A stretch of 43,400 bases of DNA from Liquorilactobacillus sicerae (GTDB lineage Bacteria; Bacillota; Bacilli; Lactobacillales; Lactobacillaceae), in assembly GCF_029916425.1 (NCBI RefSeq), contig NZ_JAHAVQ010000017.1:1-43400 (forward strand), in the 5' to 3' direction. This document shows, one piece after another, positions 24,112-32,917 of this stretch. A program made the position numbers and the translations under genes. The notes below the pieces were generated by a model that saw only the letters and a program-made list of their open reading frames with translations, was not told the DNA's origin and did not search any database. Positions within the stretch are counted from its first letter, which is position 1. The number at the start of each line of letters is the position of its first letter.

Positions 24112-25353
24112 TTGAAGTTTAAAAGAGTAGTGAGTTTGCTTGGGGCACTGTTTGTAGGTGTTTTTCTTCTGGCTGGGTGCGGTAACAGTTCGTCCAATAA
24201 CAGCAGCAGTTCCAATAAGACATTAACATTTTGGTACGCAGGTGATGGTGATTCTGACGTCAAGCCGATGATCAAACAATTCACTAAAAAAACAGGTATC
24301 AAGGTCAAGATTCAAAGCATTCCTTGGAGCCAATATAATGACAAACTGCTGACAGCAGCGTCTTCTAAGAGCGGTCCTGATGTTTTATTGATTGGTACAA
24401 CTCAAATGGCGCAGTTTGCCAGCTCAAATTCACTGATGGATCTGAGCAGTACGATCAAGAATGATAAGAATTTGTCACCAAGCAAGTACTTTTCCGGGTC
24501 TGAAAAAACTACCAAATACAAAGGTAAGTATTACGCTGTTCCTTGGTATGCTGAAACTCGTGTCCTCTATTATCGGAAGGATGTTTTGAAATCAGTCGGT
24601 TATGATCATGCTCCTAAAACATGGGATGAACTATATGATGCTGCTTTGAAGCTTTCTAAACGCGGCAAGAACATGTATGGGTTTAACGTTGATTCTTCCG
24701 AACCAACCTTTGGCTTTATGTTTGCTCGTCAAAATGGCGCTACCTTGATTAAAAACGGCAAAACGCAGTTTAACAGCCAACAGATGGTTTCAGCCTTAAC
24801 ATATTTGGATAAATTTGTTAAAAATGGTGCTTCACCGAAACAGGATCTCAAGTTGACGATCGCTCAGTCATTTGGTAAAAATGGGCGGATTCCGATGTTT
24901 ATATCCGGTCCATGGGAGATGAGTAGTATTGAAAGCGATTCTGGTTTGAAAGACTCACAATGGGGTGTAGCCGAACTACCAAAGGGCAAGAACAACACCT
25001 CTGTAATGGGCGGTGGCAATTTGGCTGTTTTCCAGTATAGCAAGAACAAGACCAATGCTGTCAAACTGCTTAAATTCTTATCTACCAAGCAAAGTCAGTT
25101 GACTTATTACAAGAAGAGCAATTCCATGCCAACTTTGAAGTCAGCCTGGAGCGACAGCTCACTGCAAAGTTCTAAGATCCAAGTCTTTCGCAAGCAGCTG
25201 AATCATTCCCAACCAATGCCGGCAGTCAAAAATTGGGATGAGATCGGCACAAATTATTTGGATGTCTGGGAGCAGATTGCTCTTAAGAATACTGATATCC
25301 AGCAATCAATGAATAGTTTTAATCAAAAGAGCCAAACATTATTAGATAAATAA
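24112..25353 (+). CDS. ABC sugar-binding lipoprotein (family 1 solute-binding protein)
   Basis: Extracellular receptor of a CUT1-type oligosaccharide importer. I chose TTG 24112 because AAGGAGTG ends six bases upstream; the in-frame GTG 24103 overlaps that site. The resulting 413-aa precursor has a textbook lipoprotein signal: basic MKFKR, a hydrophobic core, lipobox LAGC with C23 as the lipidated residue, then a Ser/Asn linker. The mature part (KTLTFWYAGDGDSDVKPMIKQF, VPWYAETRVLYYRKDVL, GPWEMSS) is typical of MalE/MsmE-like proteins. It lies between the GH94 gene and two permeases, so its ligand is probably beta-glucan oligosaccharide; sophorooligosaccharides are the leading candidate. Confidence 0.9.
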   Translation: MKFKRVVSLLGALFVGVFLLAGCGNSSSNNSSSSNKTLTFWYAGDGDSDVKPMIKQFTKKTGIKVKIQSIPWSQYNDKLLTAASSKSGPDVLLIGTTQMAQFASSNSLMDLSSTIKNDKNLSPSKYFSGSEKTTKYKGKYYAVPWYAETRVLYYRKDVLKSVGYDHAPKTWDELYDAALKLSKRGKNMYGFNVDSSEPTFGFMFARQNGATLIKNGKTQFNSQQMVSALTYLDKFVKNGASPKQDLKLTIAQSFGKNGRIPMFISGPWEMSSIESDSGLKDSQWGVAELPKGKNNTSVMGGGNLAVFQYSKNKTNAVKLLKFLSTKQSQLTYYKKSNSMPTLKSAWSDSSLQSSKIQVFRKQLNHSQPMPAVKNWDEIGTNYLDVWEQIALKNTDIQQSMNSFNQKSQTLLDK

Positions 25354-25359
25354 CAGTCT

Positions 25360-25389
25360 AACTGCCTCATTACAAGAAATGGGGCAGTT
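25360..25389 (+). terminator. Hairpin between binding protein and permease genes
   Basis: AACTGCCTCAT (25360-25370) pairs with ATGGGGCAGTT (25379-25389) over 11 bp with one GU pair. It starts seven bases after the stop codon, and its T-rich tail is poor. Such hairpins often stabilise the upstream mRNA or terminate partially, giving more binding protein than permease. Confidence 0.6.
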
Positions 25390-25415
25390 TGTCGTTATTT
25401 TTGGAGGAAATCAGC

Positions 25416-26309
25416 ATGGAGAAAGAAAAATTCAAGAAATTAATCCCATATAGCTTTATTTTGCCAGCTTTACTGCTTTTGCTGTTGTTTTCGCTGATCC
25501 CGATTCTAGTGGCATTAGTAATCAGTTTTACAGGATTGGATATCACTGGCTTGGGAAACTGGTCGCAGGTCAAATTTATTGGTCTTTCTAATTATATTGA
25601 ACTGTTTAAAGATTCAACTTTCCTACAGGCAATCGGCAATACTATTTTTTACGTCGTAATCGGCGTTCCGTTGGTCGTTATTTTATCGCTGACCGTTGCG
25701 GTGATGATCAATCTCAGTCAAAACAGATTTTTCAAAGTGATGCGACTGATCTTTTATACGCCTTCAATTACTAATACAGTTGCTGTTGCAGTTGTTTGGA
25801 GTTTCATTTATAACCCGAGTATGGGTCTGCTGAATGAAATTTTTGGAAAAATTGGGATCGGACCGGTCGGCTGGCTGACGGATCCAAATGTTGCCAAGCT
25901 GTCGCTGATCATTTTGGCCGTCTGGAAAGCAATCGGGCTGAATATGTTGATCTTTCTGGCAGCTTTGCAGGGTATCCCACGTTCGTTGTATGAAGCAGCT
26001 GATTTAGATGGTGCTAATTTTTGGCAGCAGACAATGCATATTACAATCCCTTCGATGCGGTTTTCAATTTTTTTTGTGACGGTTACAACGATTATCGGTT
26101 GGTTCCAGTTCTTTGATGAACCGTTTGTAATGACTCAAGGTGGACCGCTTAACAGCACAAATTCAATGGCACTTTTTGTTTACCAGAATGGTTTCCAAAA
26201 CAGCAATTTTGGGTATGCTGCAGCTGGATCGTTTATCATGTTTGCCGTGATCATCATTGCTACTTTGATTCAGTTCAAGATTCAAAAAAAGCAACGTGGC
26301 GAGATATAG
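25416..26309 (+). CDS. ABC sugar permease, MalF/LacF-like
   Basis: Integral membrane component of the importer; 297 aa from ATG 25416, which has TGGAGGA nine bases upstream (an in-frame TTG at 25389 is less likely). About six hydrophobic segments are visible. The cytoplasmic EAA loop EAADLDGANFWQQTMHITIPSM contacts the ATPase. The C-terminal FDEPFVMTQGGPLNSTNSMALFVYQNGF is typical of CUT1 MalF-type permeases. It pairs with the next gene; the ATPase is probably MsmK (29223-30335). Confidence 0.92.
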   Translation: MEKEKFKKLIPYSFILPALLLLLLFSLIPILVALVISFTGLDITGLGNWSQVKFIGLSNYIELFKDSTFLQAIGNTIFYVVIGVPLVVILSLTVAVMINLSQNRFFKVMRLIFYTPSITNTVAVAVVWSFIYNPSMGLLNEIFGKIGIGPVGWLTDPNVAKLSLIILAVWKAIGLNMLIFLAALQGIPRSLYEAADLDGANFWQQTMHITIPSMRFSIFFVTVTTIIGWFQFFDEPFVMTQGGPLNSTNSMALFVYQNGFQNSNFGYAAAGSFIMFAVIIIATLIQFKIQKKQRGEI

Positions 26310-26321
26310 GAGGGTTTGAAA

Positions 26322-27155
26322 ATGGATGCAGGGACAAGGGAAGCAAGTACCAAATCAAAAATTATCGTTGGAATTGTTTTAGGTTTTTGGGGCCTGATCA
26401 CAGTTGCTCCATTTTTGTGGATGATCTTATCTTCATTTAAATCAAATGCTGAGATTTCACAAATGAGTCAATCGCTTTTACCGCGGCACTGGACGCTGCA
26501 GAATTATAAAGACTTATTTATTACTGGTAATTTTGGTGTTTATCTGAAAAACACTTTAATCATTACTTTATTTTCGTTCGGCGGGATGCTGCTCAATGCA
26601 ATGGCCGGCTACGGTTTCGCCAAATTTAAATTCAAAGGACGCGGAGTTTTATTCATAGCGGTTTTAGCAACGATGATGATTCCCGGCCAAGTTACGATGA
26701 TTCCAGTATATTTGATCTTAAATCAGGCGCATTTGACTAATACATTAACTGGTATCGTTTTGCCAAGTTTAGTTGGTGCTTTTTCAATTTTTCTTTTTAG
26801 GCAATTCATGAGTAATATTTCAGATTCGATTATTGAAGCAGCACGCTTAGATGGAGCAAGCGAGTGGTACATTTTCTGGCACATTATTTTACCAATTTCA
26901 AAACCAGTCTTAGCAGTTCAAGGAATTCTAACATTTATTGGTGGCTGGAATTCTTTCTTGTGGCCATTGATCGTTGCTAATGATCAAAAGTATTATACTT
27001 TATCTGTAGGGTTGCAATTATTACAAGGACAACATACTTCAGATTATGGTTTACAAATGGCAGGTTCATCCTTTATGGTAATACCGATAGTTATAATATT
27101 TTTAATTTTCCAAAAATACATTTTACAAGGTTTTAATATTCAAGCTGAAAAATAG
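26322..27155 (+). CDS. ABC sugar permease, MalG-like
   Basis: Second membrane subunit of the importer; 277 aa from ATG 26322, chosen over the in-frame TTG 26316 because AGGAGGG ends seven bases before ATG. About six membrane segments are visible, with the EAA loop IIEAARLDGASEWYIFWHIILPISKP and the characteristic MIPGQVTMIPVYLIL. It begins 12 bases after the first permease gene. The end of the gene is more AT-rich than its start. Confidence 0.92.
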   Translation: MDAGTREASTKSKIIVGIVLGFWGLITVAPFLWMILSSFKSNAEISQMSQSLLPRHWTLQNYKDLFITGNFGVYLKNTLIITLFSFGGMLLNAMAGYGFAKFKFKGRGVLFIAVLATMMIPGQVTMIPVYLILNQAHLTNTLTGIVLPSLVGAFSIFLFRQFMSNISDSIIEAARLDGASEWYIFWHIILPISKPVLAVQGILTFIGGWNSFLWPLIVANDQKYYTLSVGLQLLQGQHTSDYGLQMAGSSFMVIPIVIIFLIFQKYILQGFNIQAEK

Positions 27156-27170
27156 CATGGGGGAATTTGT

Positions 27171-28148
27171 ATGACGGGGATAAAAGACATTGCAAAAAAA
27201 GCTGGTGTTTCAATTTCAACTGTTTCGTATGCTTTGAATGGTAGTGATCGAATTACAGAACAAACACGGCAAAAAGTTTTGAAAATTGCGAAAGAAATGC
27301 ACTATATTCCGAGTTTGGCTGGGCGGGGACTAAAAAAACAAAAAACCAAAATCATTGAAATGTATGTTACTGATTTAGGTGGTTACTTCTATTCACATTT
27401 ACTGGATGGAGTTGCAAATACTTTGAAGAAACAAGGTTATGAATTGATTGTAGCATCTGGCGGACAACGAGCACAGGCTTTTATTTCGCAAAAACTAGTT
27501 GATGGAGCGATTATTTTAGATCCGACATTTCCCAGTCAAACGATTGCTAGTCTAGCGCAAGCCGGTAATAAATTAGTTTTGATGGATCGAGAATTGACAT
27601 TAGAAAATGTTAGTCATGTTTTACTGAATAATACACAGGGAGCCACACAGGCGGTTAATGAACTTTTGAAATCAGGTGCTGATGCTTTCGCAATCTTAAC
27701 TGGTCCCAAAGATTCTTACGATGCTAAAAAAAGATTGGAAGCAGCTCTTGATACTTTTCATGAAAAAACTGATCAGCCAGTTATGGTCATGTCGGGAGAT
27801 TTTACGATTGAAAGTGGCCGCAAAGCAGCAGCTCAACTGAGTAAGATTTGTCAAGAGGGCCACCGAGTTGGCGTATTTGCAACTAATGATGAAATGGCTT
27901 TTGGCTTGTATGAAGGCCTTAAAAAGCAAAACCTTCAGCCTGGAAGGGATGTTTTACTCATTGGTTTTGATAATGATTTATTAGCCAATTACTTACAGCC
28001 AACTTTAACTACAGTTGGTTATTCTAAACATCAGTGGGGAAGAAAAGCCGCTGAAGCAATCTTAAAAATGATTAATCAAGATCAAGTTTTCAATGAAATT
28101 ATTCCAACCAAAATTATTGAGCGTGAGTCTTTGAGCTCAAAAGATTAG
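27171..28148 (+). CDS. LacI-family regulator of the oligosaccharide locus
   Basis: A 325-aa repressor. N-terminal MTGIKDIAKKAGVSISTVSYALNG and the hinge TRQKVLKIAKEMHYIPSLAGRGL are followed by a sugar-binding-protein-like sensor domain. It closes the importer gene set, 15 bases after the second permease, preceded by GGGGGAA. The LacI-type palindrome GAAACGTTTC at both promoters of the locus is its most likely target. The inducer would be an oligosaccharide taken up or a breakdown product such as sophorose or glucose-1-phosphate; this cannot be read from sequence. The end converges on the PucR-like gene with a five-base gap and no visible terminator. Confidence 0.9.
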   Translation: MTGIKDIAKKAGVSISTVSYALNGSDRITEQTRQKVLKIAKEMHYIPSLAGRGLKKQKTKIIEMYVTDLGGYFYSHLLDGVANTLKKQGYELIVASGGQRAQAFISQKLVDGAIILDPTFPSQTIASLAQAGNKLVLMDRELTLENVSHVLLNNTQGATQAVNELLKSGADAFAILTGPKDSYDAKKRLEAALDTFHEKTDQPVMVMSGDFTIESGRKAAAQLSKICQEGHRVGVFATNDEMAFGLYEGLKKQNLQPGRDVLLIGFDNDLLANYLQPTLTTVGYSKHQWGRKAAEAILKMINQDQVFNEIIPTKIIERESLSSKD

Positions 28149-28153
28149 CGTAC

Positions 28154-29035
28154 TTAGTAATTGTTTGACACCAGCAAAAAGTAACAAAAGACTAAGTCAT
28201 CCATGTTTTTGAGTGATAGTTGTGTTTCACGGTAAAACTTGTCTAGACGATATTGTAAAGTATTACGATGAATATAAAGTTCTTTGGCTGCTGAACTCAG
28301 ATTTCCTTGTTGGTGGTACAACGCTGGAATGATTGTTTGAATTTCAGGATATTGGGTCAATTCATCACGGTAGGCTGCTAGCAATTCAGAAGCTAAGATT
28401 TGCTGATTAACAGCTTGTAAAAAAATTTGTGGCAAACTGAAAGTATTGGAGCGGACTGCCAATGTTTCGCTTTGAAAAAACTTTTTTTCCAATAGCAAAA
28501 TGTTTCTGAGGTTTGGTGACGGTTGCCAGAAATGACCAATGAAGACTTTTGAGTTAGTTGAAAAGTCGCTATCAAGTGTTTGCCGAATGCCATCGAACTC
28601 TTTCAAGGTCGGACTATCTGAAGAAAAAGGTTCCAAGACTAAACCACAGCGATTATCAATTTGGAGATTAGTCAGACAAGCCTGTGGTAGCATTTTGGCA
28701 AAAAAATTTGACCAGGCTGGCAATTGATAATCACTTTTGCGAAAATCAACTTGAAAAAGAATAATGCGAATTTTTTGATTTAGCACTGGCAATTTTGTAC
28801 CTGGAACGTTCAAATAAGCCGCCCATGGATCATTGGAGAATTCGTTATTTGATAAATTGATCTGTTTATTTTTAAAAAGCGAGCTCAACAATTTTTTTTC
28901 GTGATCTGAGAGTTCAGCGTTTGGAAAATTGATCCATTCCTGATTTAAGGGAAAACTTAAGTAATCTTGTGAGTTCAAAGACTGTGAAGCGATGATCGAG
29001 TTGGGATAAATAGCTAACAATTCCTTTAATTCCAT
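28154..29035 (-). CDS. PucR-type helix-turn-helix regulator divergent from msmK
   Basis: A 293-aa protein whose last 60 or so residues (IIPALYHQQGNLSSAAKELYIHRNTLQYRLDKF) are a PucR/CdaR-type helix-turn-helix. The N-terminal 230 residues have no domain I can name. I chose ATG 29035 because GGAGGA lies seven bases upstream; the longer ATG 29050 would place that binding site inside the coding region. It is divergent from msmK across a 187-bp spacer containing a 10-bp inverted repeat and cre-like sites, so it probably controls msmK. Its effector is unknown; the name sugar diacid regulator often attached to this fold is not supported here. Confidence 0.78.
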   Translation of the reverse strand: MELKELLAIYPNSIIASQSLNSQDYLSFPLNQEWINFPNAELSDHEKKLLSSLFKNKQINLSNNEFSNDPWAAYLNVPGTKLPVLNQKIRIILFQVDFRKSDYQLPAWSNFFAKMLPQACLTNLQIDNRCGLVLEPFSSDSPTLKEFDGIRQTLDSDFSTNSKVFIGHFWQPSPNLRNILLLEKKFFQSETLAVRSNTFSLPQIFLQAVNQQILASELLAAYRDELTQYPEIQTIIPALYHQQGNLSSAAKELYIHRNTLQYRLDKFYRETQLSLKNMDDLVFCYFLLVSNNY

Positions 29036-29103
29036 AGTTGCTTCCTCCATTTATAATACTAATTGTAACATTTAATTTAGTGATTTAGATAATTTCAAGC
29101 TAA

Positions 29104-29183
29104 TGAAACCGATTTCTCAAAAATGCACAAAAACATCAAGCCTTTTTTGTGCAAGATTGGCTAGTTTAATGCAAACGATTTCG
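29104..29183. promoter_or_regulatory. msmK upstream region: cre-like sites and inverted repeat
   Basis: TGAAACCGATTTCT (29104-29117) matches 13 of 14 cre positions and TGCAAACGATTTCG (29170-29183) matches 12. Between them TGCACAAAAA (29124-29133) and TTTTTGTGCA (29144-29153) form a perfect inverted repeat. TATGAT (29185-29190) may be the -10 box, but there is no good -35, which fits an activator-dependent promoter. Confidence 0.6.
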
Positions 29184-29222
29184 CTATGATAAAAGTGTAA
29201 ATAAAAAGAAAAGGTGATTTGA

Positions 29223-30335
29223 ATGGCAGGATTAAAACTAGAACATATTTATAAAGAATATGAAAATGCTAAGGAAGGCGATTACGCCGTCACAGATTTT
29301 AACTTAGATGTTAAAGATCGTGAGTTTATTGTATTCGTTGGGCCTTCTGGTTGCGGTAAATCAACGACTTTACGAATGATCGCTGGCTTGGAGGATATTA
29401 CCAAGGGTAAATTATATATTAATGATAATGTTGTTAACGACTGGGCTCCGAAAGATCGTGACATTGCGATGGTTTTTCAGAACTATGCCTTGTATCCGCA
29501 TATGACCGTTTTTGATAACATGGCTTTTGGATTAAAGTTGCGAAAATATGAAAAAGCCGATATTGAAAAGCGAGTTAAAGAAGCAGCCAAAATTTTAGGC
29601 TTAACACCTTATTTGCAGCGTAAACCAGCTGCTCTTTCCGGTGGTCAGCGGCAGCGGGTTGCTTTAGGAAGGGCAATCGTTCGTGATGCACCAATCTTTT
29701 TGATGGATGAACCATTATCAAACTTGGACGCTAAGTTGCGTGTTTCAATGCGGGCGGAGATTGCTAAGTTGCATCGGCGTTTGAATACTACAACAATTTA
29801 TGTTACACATGATCAGACCGAAGCAATGACGATGGCTGATCGAATCGTTGTTATGCGTGATGGCAAGATTCAACAAGTTGGTACTCCACAAGAGGTTTAT
29901 TATAAACCTACTAATTTGTTTGTCGCTGGTTTTATTGGTTCACCAGCAATGAACTTTTTCAACGTAACTTTGAAAGATGGCTATGTAACTGATGAAAAAG
30001 GCGATTTGCATTTGAAAGTTCCAGAAGGCATCGATAAGACTTTACGGGAAAAGGATTACGACGGCAAGAAAATCGTTTTGGGCGTCCGTCCAGAAGATAT
30101 TCATACTGAAGGAGCTTTCCTCGAAACTTTTCCAGAAGCTGCCGTTCAAGCTGAAGTCGTGGTTTCAGAATTACTTGGTGCTGAATCAATGCTTTATAGC
30201 AAAGTTGGTGGAACAGAGTTTGTTTCAAAAGTTGATGCTCGTGACTTTATGAACCCCGGAGAGAAAGTCAGAATGGGCTTTGATTTAAATAAGTCGCATT
30301 TCTTTGATGTGAAAACAGAATTGGCTATTTTGTAG
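29223..30335 (+). CDS. msmK: Multiple-sugar ABC importer ATPase (MsmK/UgpC family)
   Basis: ATP-hydrolysing subunit that powers CUT1 sugar importers and is often shared by several of them. The 370-aa protein has Walker [10 protein letters not shown] (40-48), Q-loop [10 protein letters not shown], signature LSGGQRQ (138-144), Walker B IFLMDEP (158-164), H-loop H196, and a C-terminal regulatory OB-like domain (about 240-370) with GVRPEDIH. It starts with AAGGTGAT just upstream of ATG 29223. The permeases at 25416-27155 lack their own ATPase, so this gene completes that transporter and may serve others elsewhere. Confidence 0.95.
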   Translation: MAGLKLEHIYKEYENAKEGDYAVTDFNLDVKDREFIVFVGPSGCGKSTTLRMIAGLEDITKGKLYINDNVVNDWAPKDRDIAMVFQNYALYPHMTVFDNMAFGLKLRKYEKADIEKRVKEAAKILGLTPYLQRKPAALSGGQRQRVALGRAIVRDAPIFLMDEPLSNLDAKLRVSMRAEIAKLHRRLNTTTIYVTHDQTEAMTMADRIVVMRDGKIQQVGTPQEVYYKPTNLFVAGFIGSPAMNFFNVTLKDGYVTDEKGDLHLKVPEGIDKTLREKDYDGKKIVLGVRPEDIHTEGAFLETFPEAAVQAEVVVSELLGAESMLYSKVGGTEFVSKVDARDFMNPGEKVRMGFDLNKSHFFDVKTELAIL

Positions 30336-30347
30336 ATTACTAAAATA

Positions 30348-30401
30348 AAAAAGTACCCGCTTGAAATTAGACTTTGGTTTAATTTCAAGCGGGTACTTTT
30401 T
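30348..30401 (+). terminator. Strong bidirectional terminator after msmK
   Basis: A perfect 22-bp stem pairs 30348-30369 with 30380-30401 (core GTACCCGCTTGAAATTA), with A-run and T-run flanks and a 10-nt loop. It can serve msmK on the plus strand and the 100-residue gene on the minus strand. Confidence 0.88.
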
Positions 30402-30424
30402 AATAATTTTAAAATTAATCGTCA

Positions 30425-30727
30425 TTACTCTTTTTCCAAATAGGTAACTGCGTCATCGGCTGATAAAGGAAGGTAGTCCAAACCAATTACATCTTGGTTT
30501 AAAACAAGTTGATAATTATCACTGATTTTTGCAACTAACTTTTGGAGTTCGTTAATTTGCTCAGATTCAAACCGGTTGAATGAAAAATTTCGATGAACTT
30601 TCATTGCCTTTTCCAATCCCTTATCAAAAACAATATCTAGAAAATTACCAGTTTCATGATTGATCAAGCGCCAAACAGCACTTTTTTCTGCCCGTGCTTC
30701 GGTCCGTTCGACAGTTAAATTGTTCAT
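30425..30727 (-). CDS. Conserved-looking protein of unknown function (100 aa)
   Basis: I do not recognise this protein. It has 100 residues, no signal peptide and no membrane segment, and is rich in charged residues. Visible stretches are SAVWRLINHETGNFLDIVFDKGLEKAMKVHRNF and, near the C-terminus, LPLSADDAVTYLEKE. GAGGAGGAT precedes ATG 30727 and the shared terminator follows its stop, so it looks like a real single-gene unit. It is divergent from fbp, with about 265 bp between the two start codons. Confidence 0.75.
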   Translation of the reverse strand: MNNLTVERTEARAEKSAVWRLINHETGNFLDIVFDKGLEKAMKVHRNFSFNRFESEQINELQKLVAKISDNYQLVLNQDVIGLDYLPLSADDAVTYLEKE

Positions 30728-30906
30728 TTAAATCCTCCTCAATTATCTTTCAAGTTAACAGCTATACCATATCATCATTAAATCCATTTTTCAAGCATAT
30801 ATCTGCAAATAAGTGTAAATAAGCACAAATTGGTATTAGTAATTAAATATGCGTAGTATTAAGTTTTATAGCCTGCTTTTAAGTAATTGTAAGTTGATTT
30901 AATGGA

Positions 30907-30934
30907 TTGTTTTTTTTAAAAAATGATGTATATT
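30907..30934 (+). promoter_or_regulatory. Probable fbp promoter
   Basis: TTGTTT (30907-30912), 16 nt including a T/A-run, and TATATT (30929-30934) lie about 58 bases before fbp. Confidence 0.45.
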
Positions 30935-30991
30935 ACTAGGTGTACCAATTTTAAAATTAATGACAATTAAGATCAAAAAGAGGTTATTTTG

Positions 30992-32917
30992 ATGGAACTA
31001 ATGCAAAAATTACTACGCGAAAGGTTTCCTAATCGTCAGGCAGTGATCACTGAAATTACCAATTTAGAGGCAATTTTAAATTTGCCAAAGCCGACTGAAC
31101 ATTTTGTCAGTGACCTGCACGGGGAGTTCCCGGCATTTGATCATGTTTTACGCAATGGTTCGGGTAATATTAAACAAAAAATCATCGAAAACTTTGGCGA
31201 TCAATTGACGAAGGACAGTATCCAGGATTTTGCGACGCTGGTGTATTACCCTGAGGATATGTTATTGGCAGAAAGGCAAAAGAGAACTGATGATCAGCTC
31301 AAACAGTGGTATTTGGATACTTTTGCCCGCTTAATAGAATTACTGAAAATTTCGTCAACGAAATATACGCGTTCGAAAGTTCGTAAAGCATTGGATCCAA
31401 ATTTTGCTTATATCACTGAGGAGTTGTTATATACTGATCATCGCGAAGTTGACAAACGAGCTTATTACAATCAAATCATGCAAAATCTGCTAAAACTAAA
31501 TCAAGCCAATCAGTTTATCATTGCGACTTGTTATTCGATTCAGCATTTGATCGTAGACCATTTGCATGTCATCGGTGATATTTTTGACCGGGGACCGGAA
31601 CCAGATAAGATCATGGAGCGGTTGATGAGCTACCATTCGGTTGATATTCAGTGGGGCAATCATGATATTTTGTGGCTGGGGGCGGTGTCAGGATCGGCTC
31701 TGTGTTTGATGAATTTGTTGCGAATCAGTGCTCGCTATGATAACTTGGGCATTATTGAGGATCATTATGGGATCAATCTGCGGCATTTATTCTTTTTTGC
31801 CGATCAGCACTACCAAGCTTTGCCGGCTTTTTATCCCAAAACCATGTCTAATCAAAAACAGCTGACGGAAATGGAGAAAAAGATGATTGCCAAAGTGCAA
31901 GCAGCTGTCGCGGTCATTCAGTTTAAACTTGAAGGCCAGTTGAAGCAGCGGCGGCCTGAGTGGCGGTTGCCGCAGGTTGGATTGTTAGGTCAGATCAACT
32001 GGCAAGATCAGACAGTAAAAATCAATGGACAAGATTACAAATTAAGCAATCAATGTTTTGCTACAGTTGATCAGCAAAATCCATTTGAATTGACCACTGA
32101 GGAAAAGACAGTTACTAATGGCCTTTTGAATTCATTCATCAATTCCAGCAAATTGCGTCGGCAGTTGGACTTTATGATGCAAGCCGGCAGCATGTATAAG
32201 ATTGCTAATGGAAATTTATTATTTCATGGTTGTGTGCCAGTTGATGAAAAAGGAAAGTTTTTAACTTTACATTCACAAAGCCAAAGCTACACCGGTCAAG
32301 CTTTATTTTGCTTTTTTGAAAAGCAGTTACGTCAGGCTTATGCCCATCCAAACCAGCAGAATGATCCAGCAACTGACTGGACCTGGTATTTGTGGCAAGG
32401 ACCATTATCACCGCTCTTTGGCAAACACGCCATGACCACTTTTGCTCGATATTTTGTGGCCGAGTCAAATACGCATGTTGAACGTAAAAATCCTTATTTT
32501 GTTTTGCGCCGAGAAGAGTGGTTTTGCCGGCAAATCATGCAGGAATTCGGTTTGGATCCGCAAACTGGCCATGTGATCAATGGTCATACGCCTGTTAAAC
32601 GCGGTAAAGAACCAATTATGGCGAACAAAAAAATGATCGTTATTGATGGTGGCTTTTCTAAAGCTTATCAGCCAACGACGGGAATTGGCGGTTATACTTT
32701 GCTATCAAATTCTTATGGCTTACAATTAGTTTCTCACCATCCGTTCACTTCAAAACAGGATGCAATCAAAAATGAGACGGATATTATTTCCACGATTGAG
32801 GTCGTTAATCATGAAGTTGAGCGGAAAAAAGTAGCTGACACAGACACCGGCAAGCAAATCAAGGAAAATATCCGGCAGCTGCATCAGCTTTTAAAAATTT
32901 ATGCTTCAAAAGAATGA
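30992..32917 (+). CDS. fbp: Fructose-1,6-bisphosphatase, class III
   Basis: Gluconeogenic enzyme that removes phosphate from fructose-1,6-bisphosphate. The 641-aa length from ATG 30992 (AGAGGT upstream; the in-frame TTG at 30989 is less likely) is typical of the Firmicute class III family. Metallophosphatase motifs are SDLHGEFPAFDH, IGDIFDRGPEPD, WGNHDILWLGA and the C-terminal NGHTPVKRGKEP with VIDGGFSKAY. Its last 19 bases overlap the 3' end of the convergent DMT transporter gene. The product also supports supply of hexose phosphates for tkt, but no physical linkage implies coregulation. Confidence 0.95.
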   Translation: MELMQKLLRERFPNRQAVITEITNLEAILNLPKPTEHFVSDLHGEFPAFDHVLRNGSGNIKQKIIENFGDQLTKDSIQDFATLVYYPEDMLLAERQKRTDDQLKQWYLDTFARLIELLKISSTKYTRSKVRKALDPNFAYITEELLYTDHREVDKRAYYNQIMQNLLKLNQANQFIIATCYSIQHLIVDHLHVIGDIFDRGPEPDKIMERLMSYHSVDIQWGNHDILWLGAVSGSALCLMNLLRISARYDNLGIIEDHYGINLRHLFFFADQHYQALPAFYPKTMSNQKQLTEMEKKMIAKVQAAVAVIQFKLEGQLKQRRPEWRLPQVGLLGQINWQDQTVKINGQDYKLSNQCFATVDQQNPFELTTEEKTVTNGLLNSFINSSKLRRQLDFMMQAGSMYKIANGNLLFHGCVPVDEKGKFLTLHSQSQSYTGQALFCFFEKQLRQAYAHPNQQNDPATDWTWYLWQGPLSPLFGKHAMTTFARYFVAESNTHVERKNPYFVLRREEWFCRQIMQEFGLDPQTGHVINGHTPVKRGKEPIMANKKMIVIDGGFSKAYQPTTGIGGYTLLSNSYGLQLVSHHPFTSKQDAIKNETDIISTIEVVNHEVERKKVADTDTGKQIKENIRQLHQLLKIYASKE

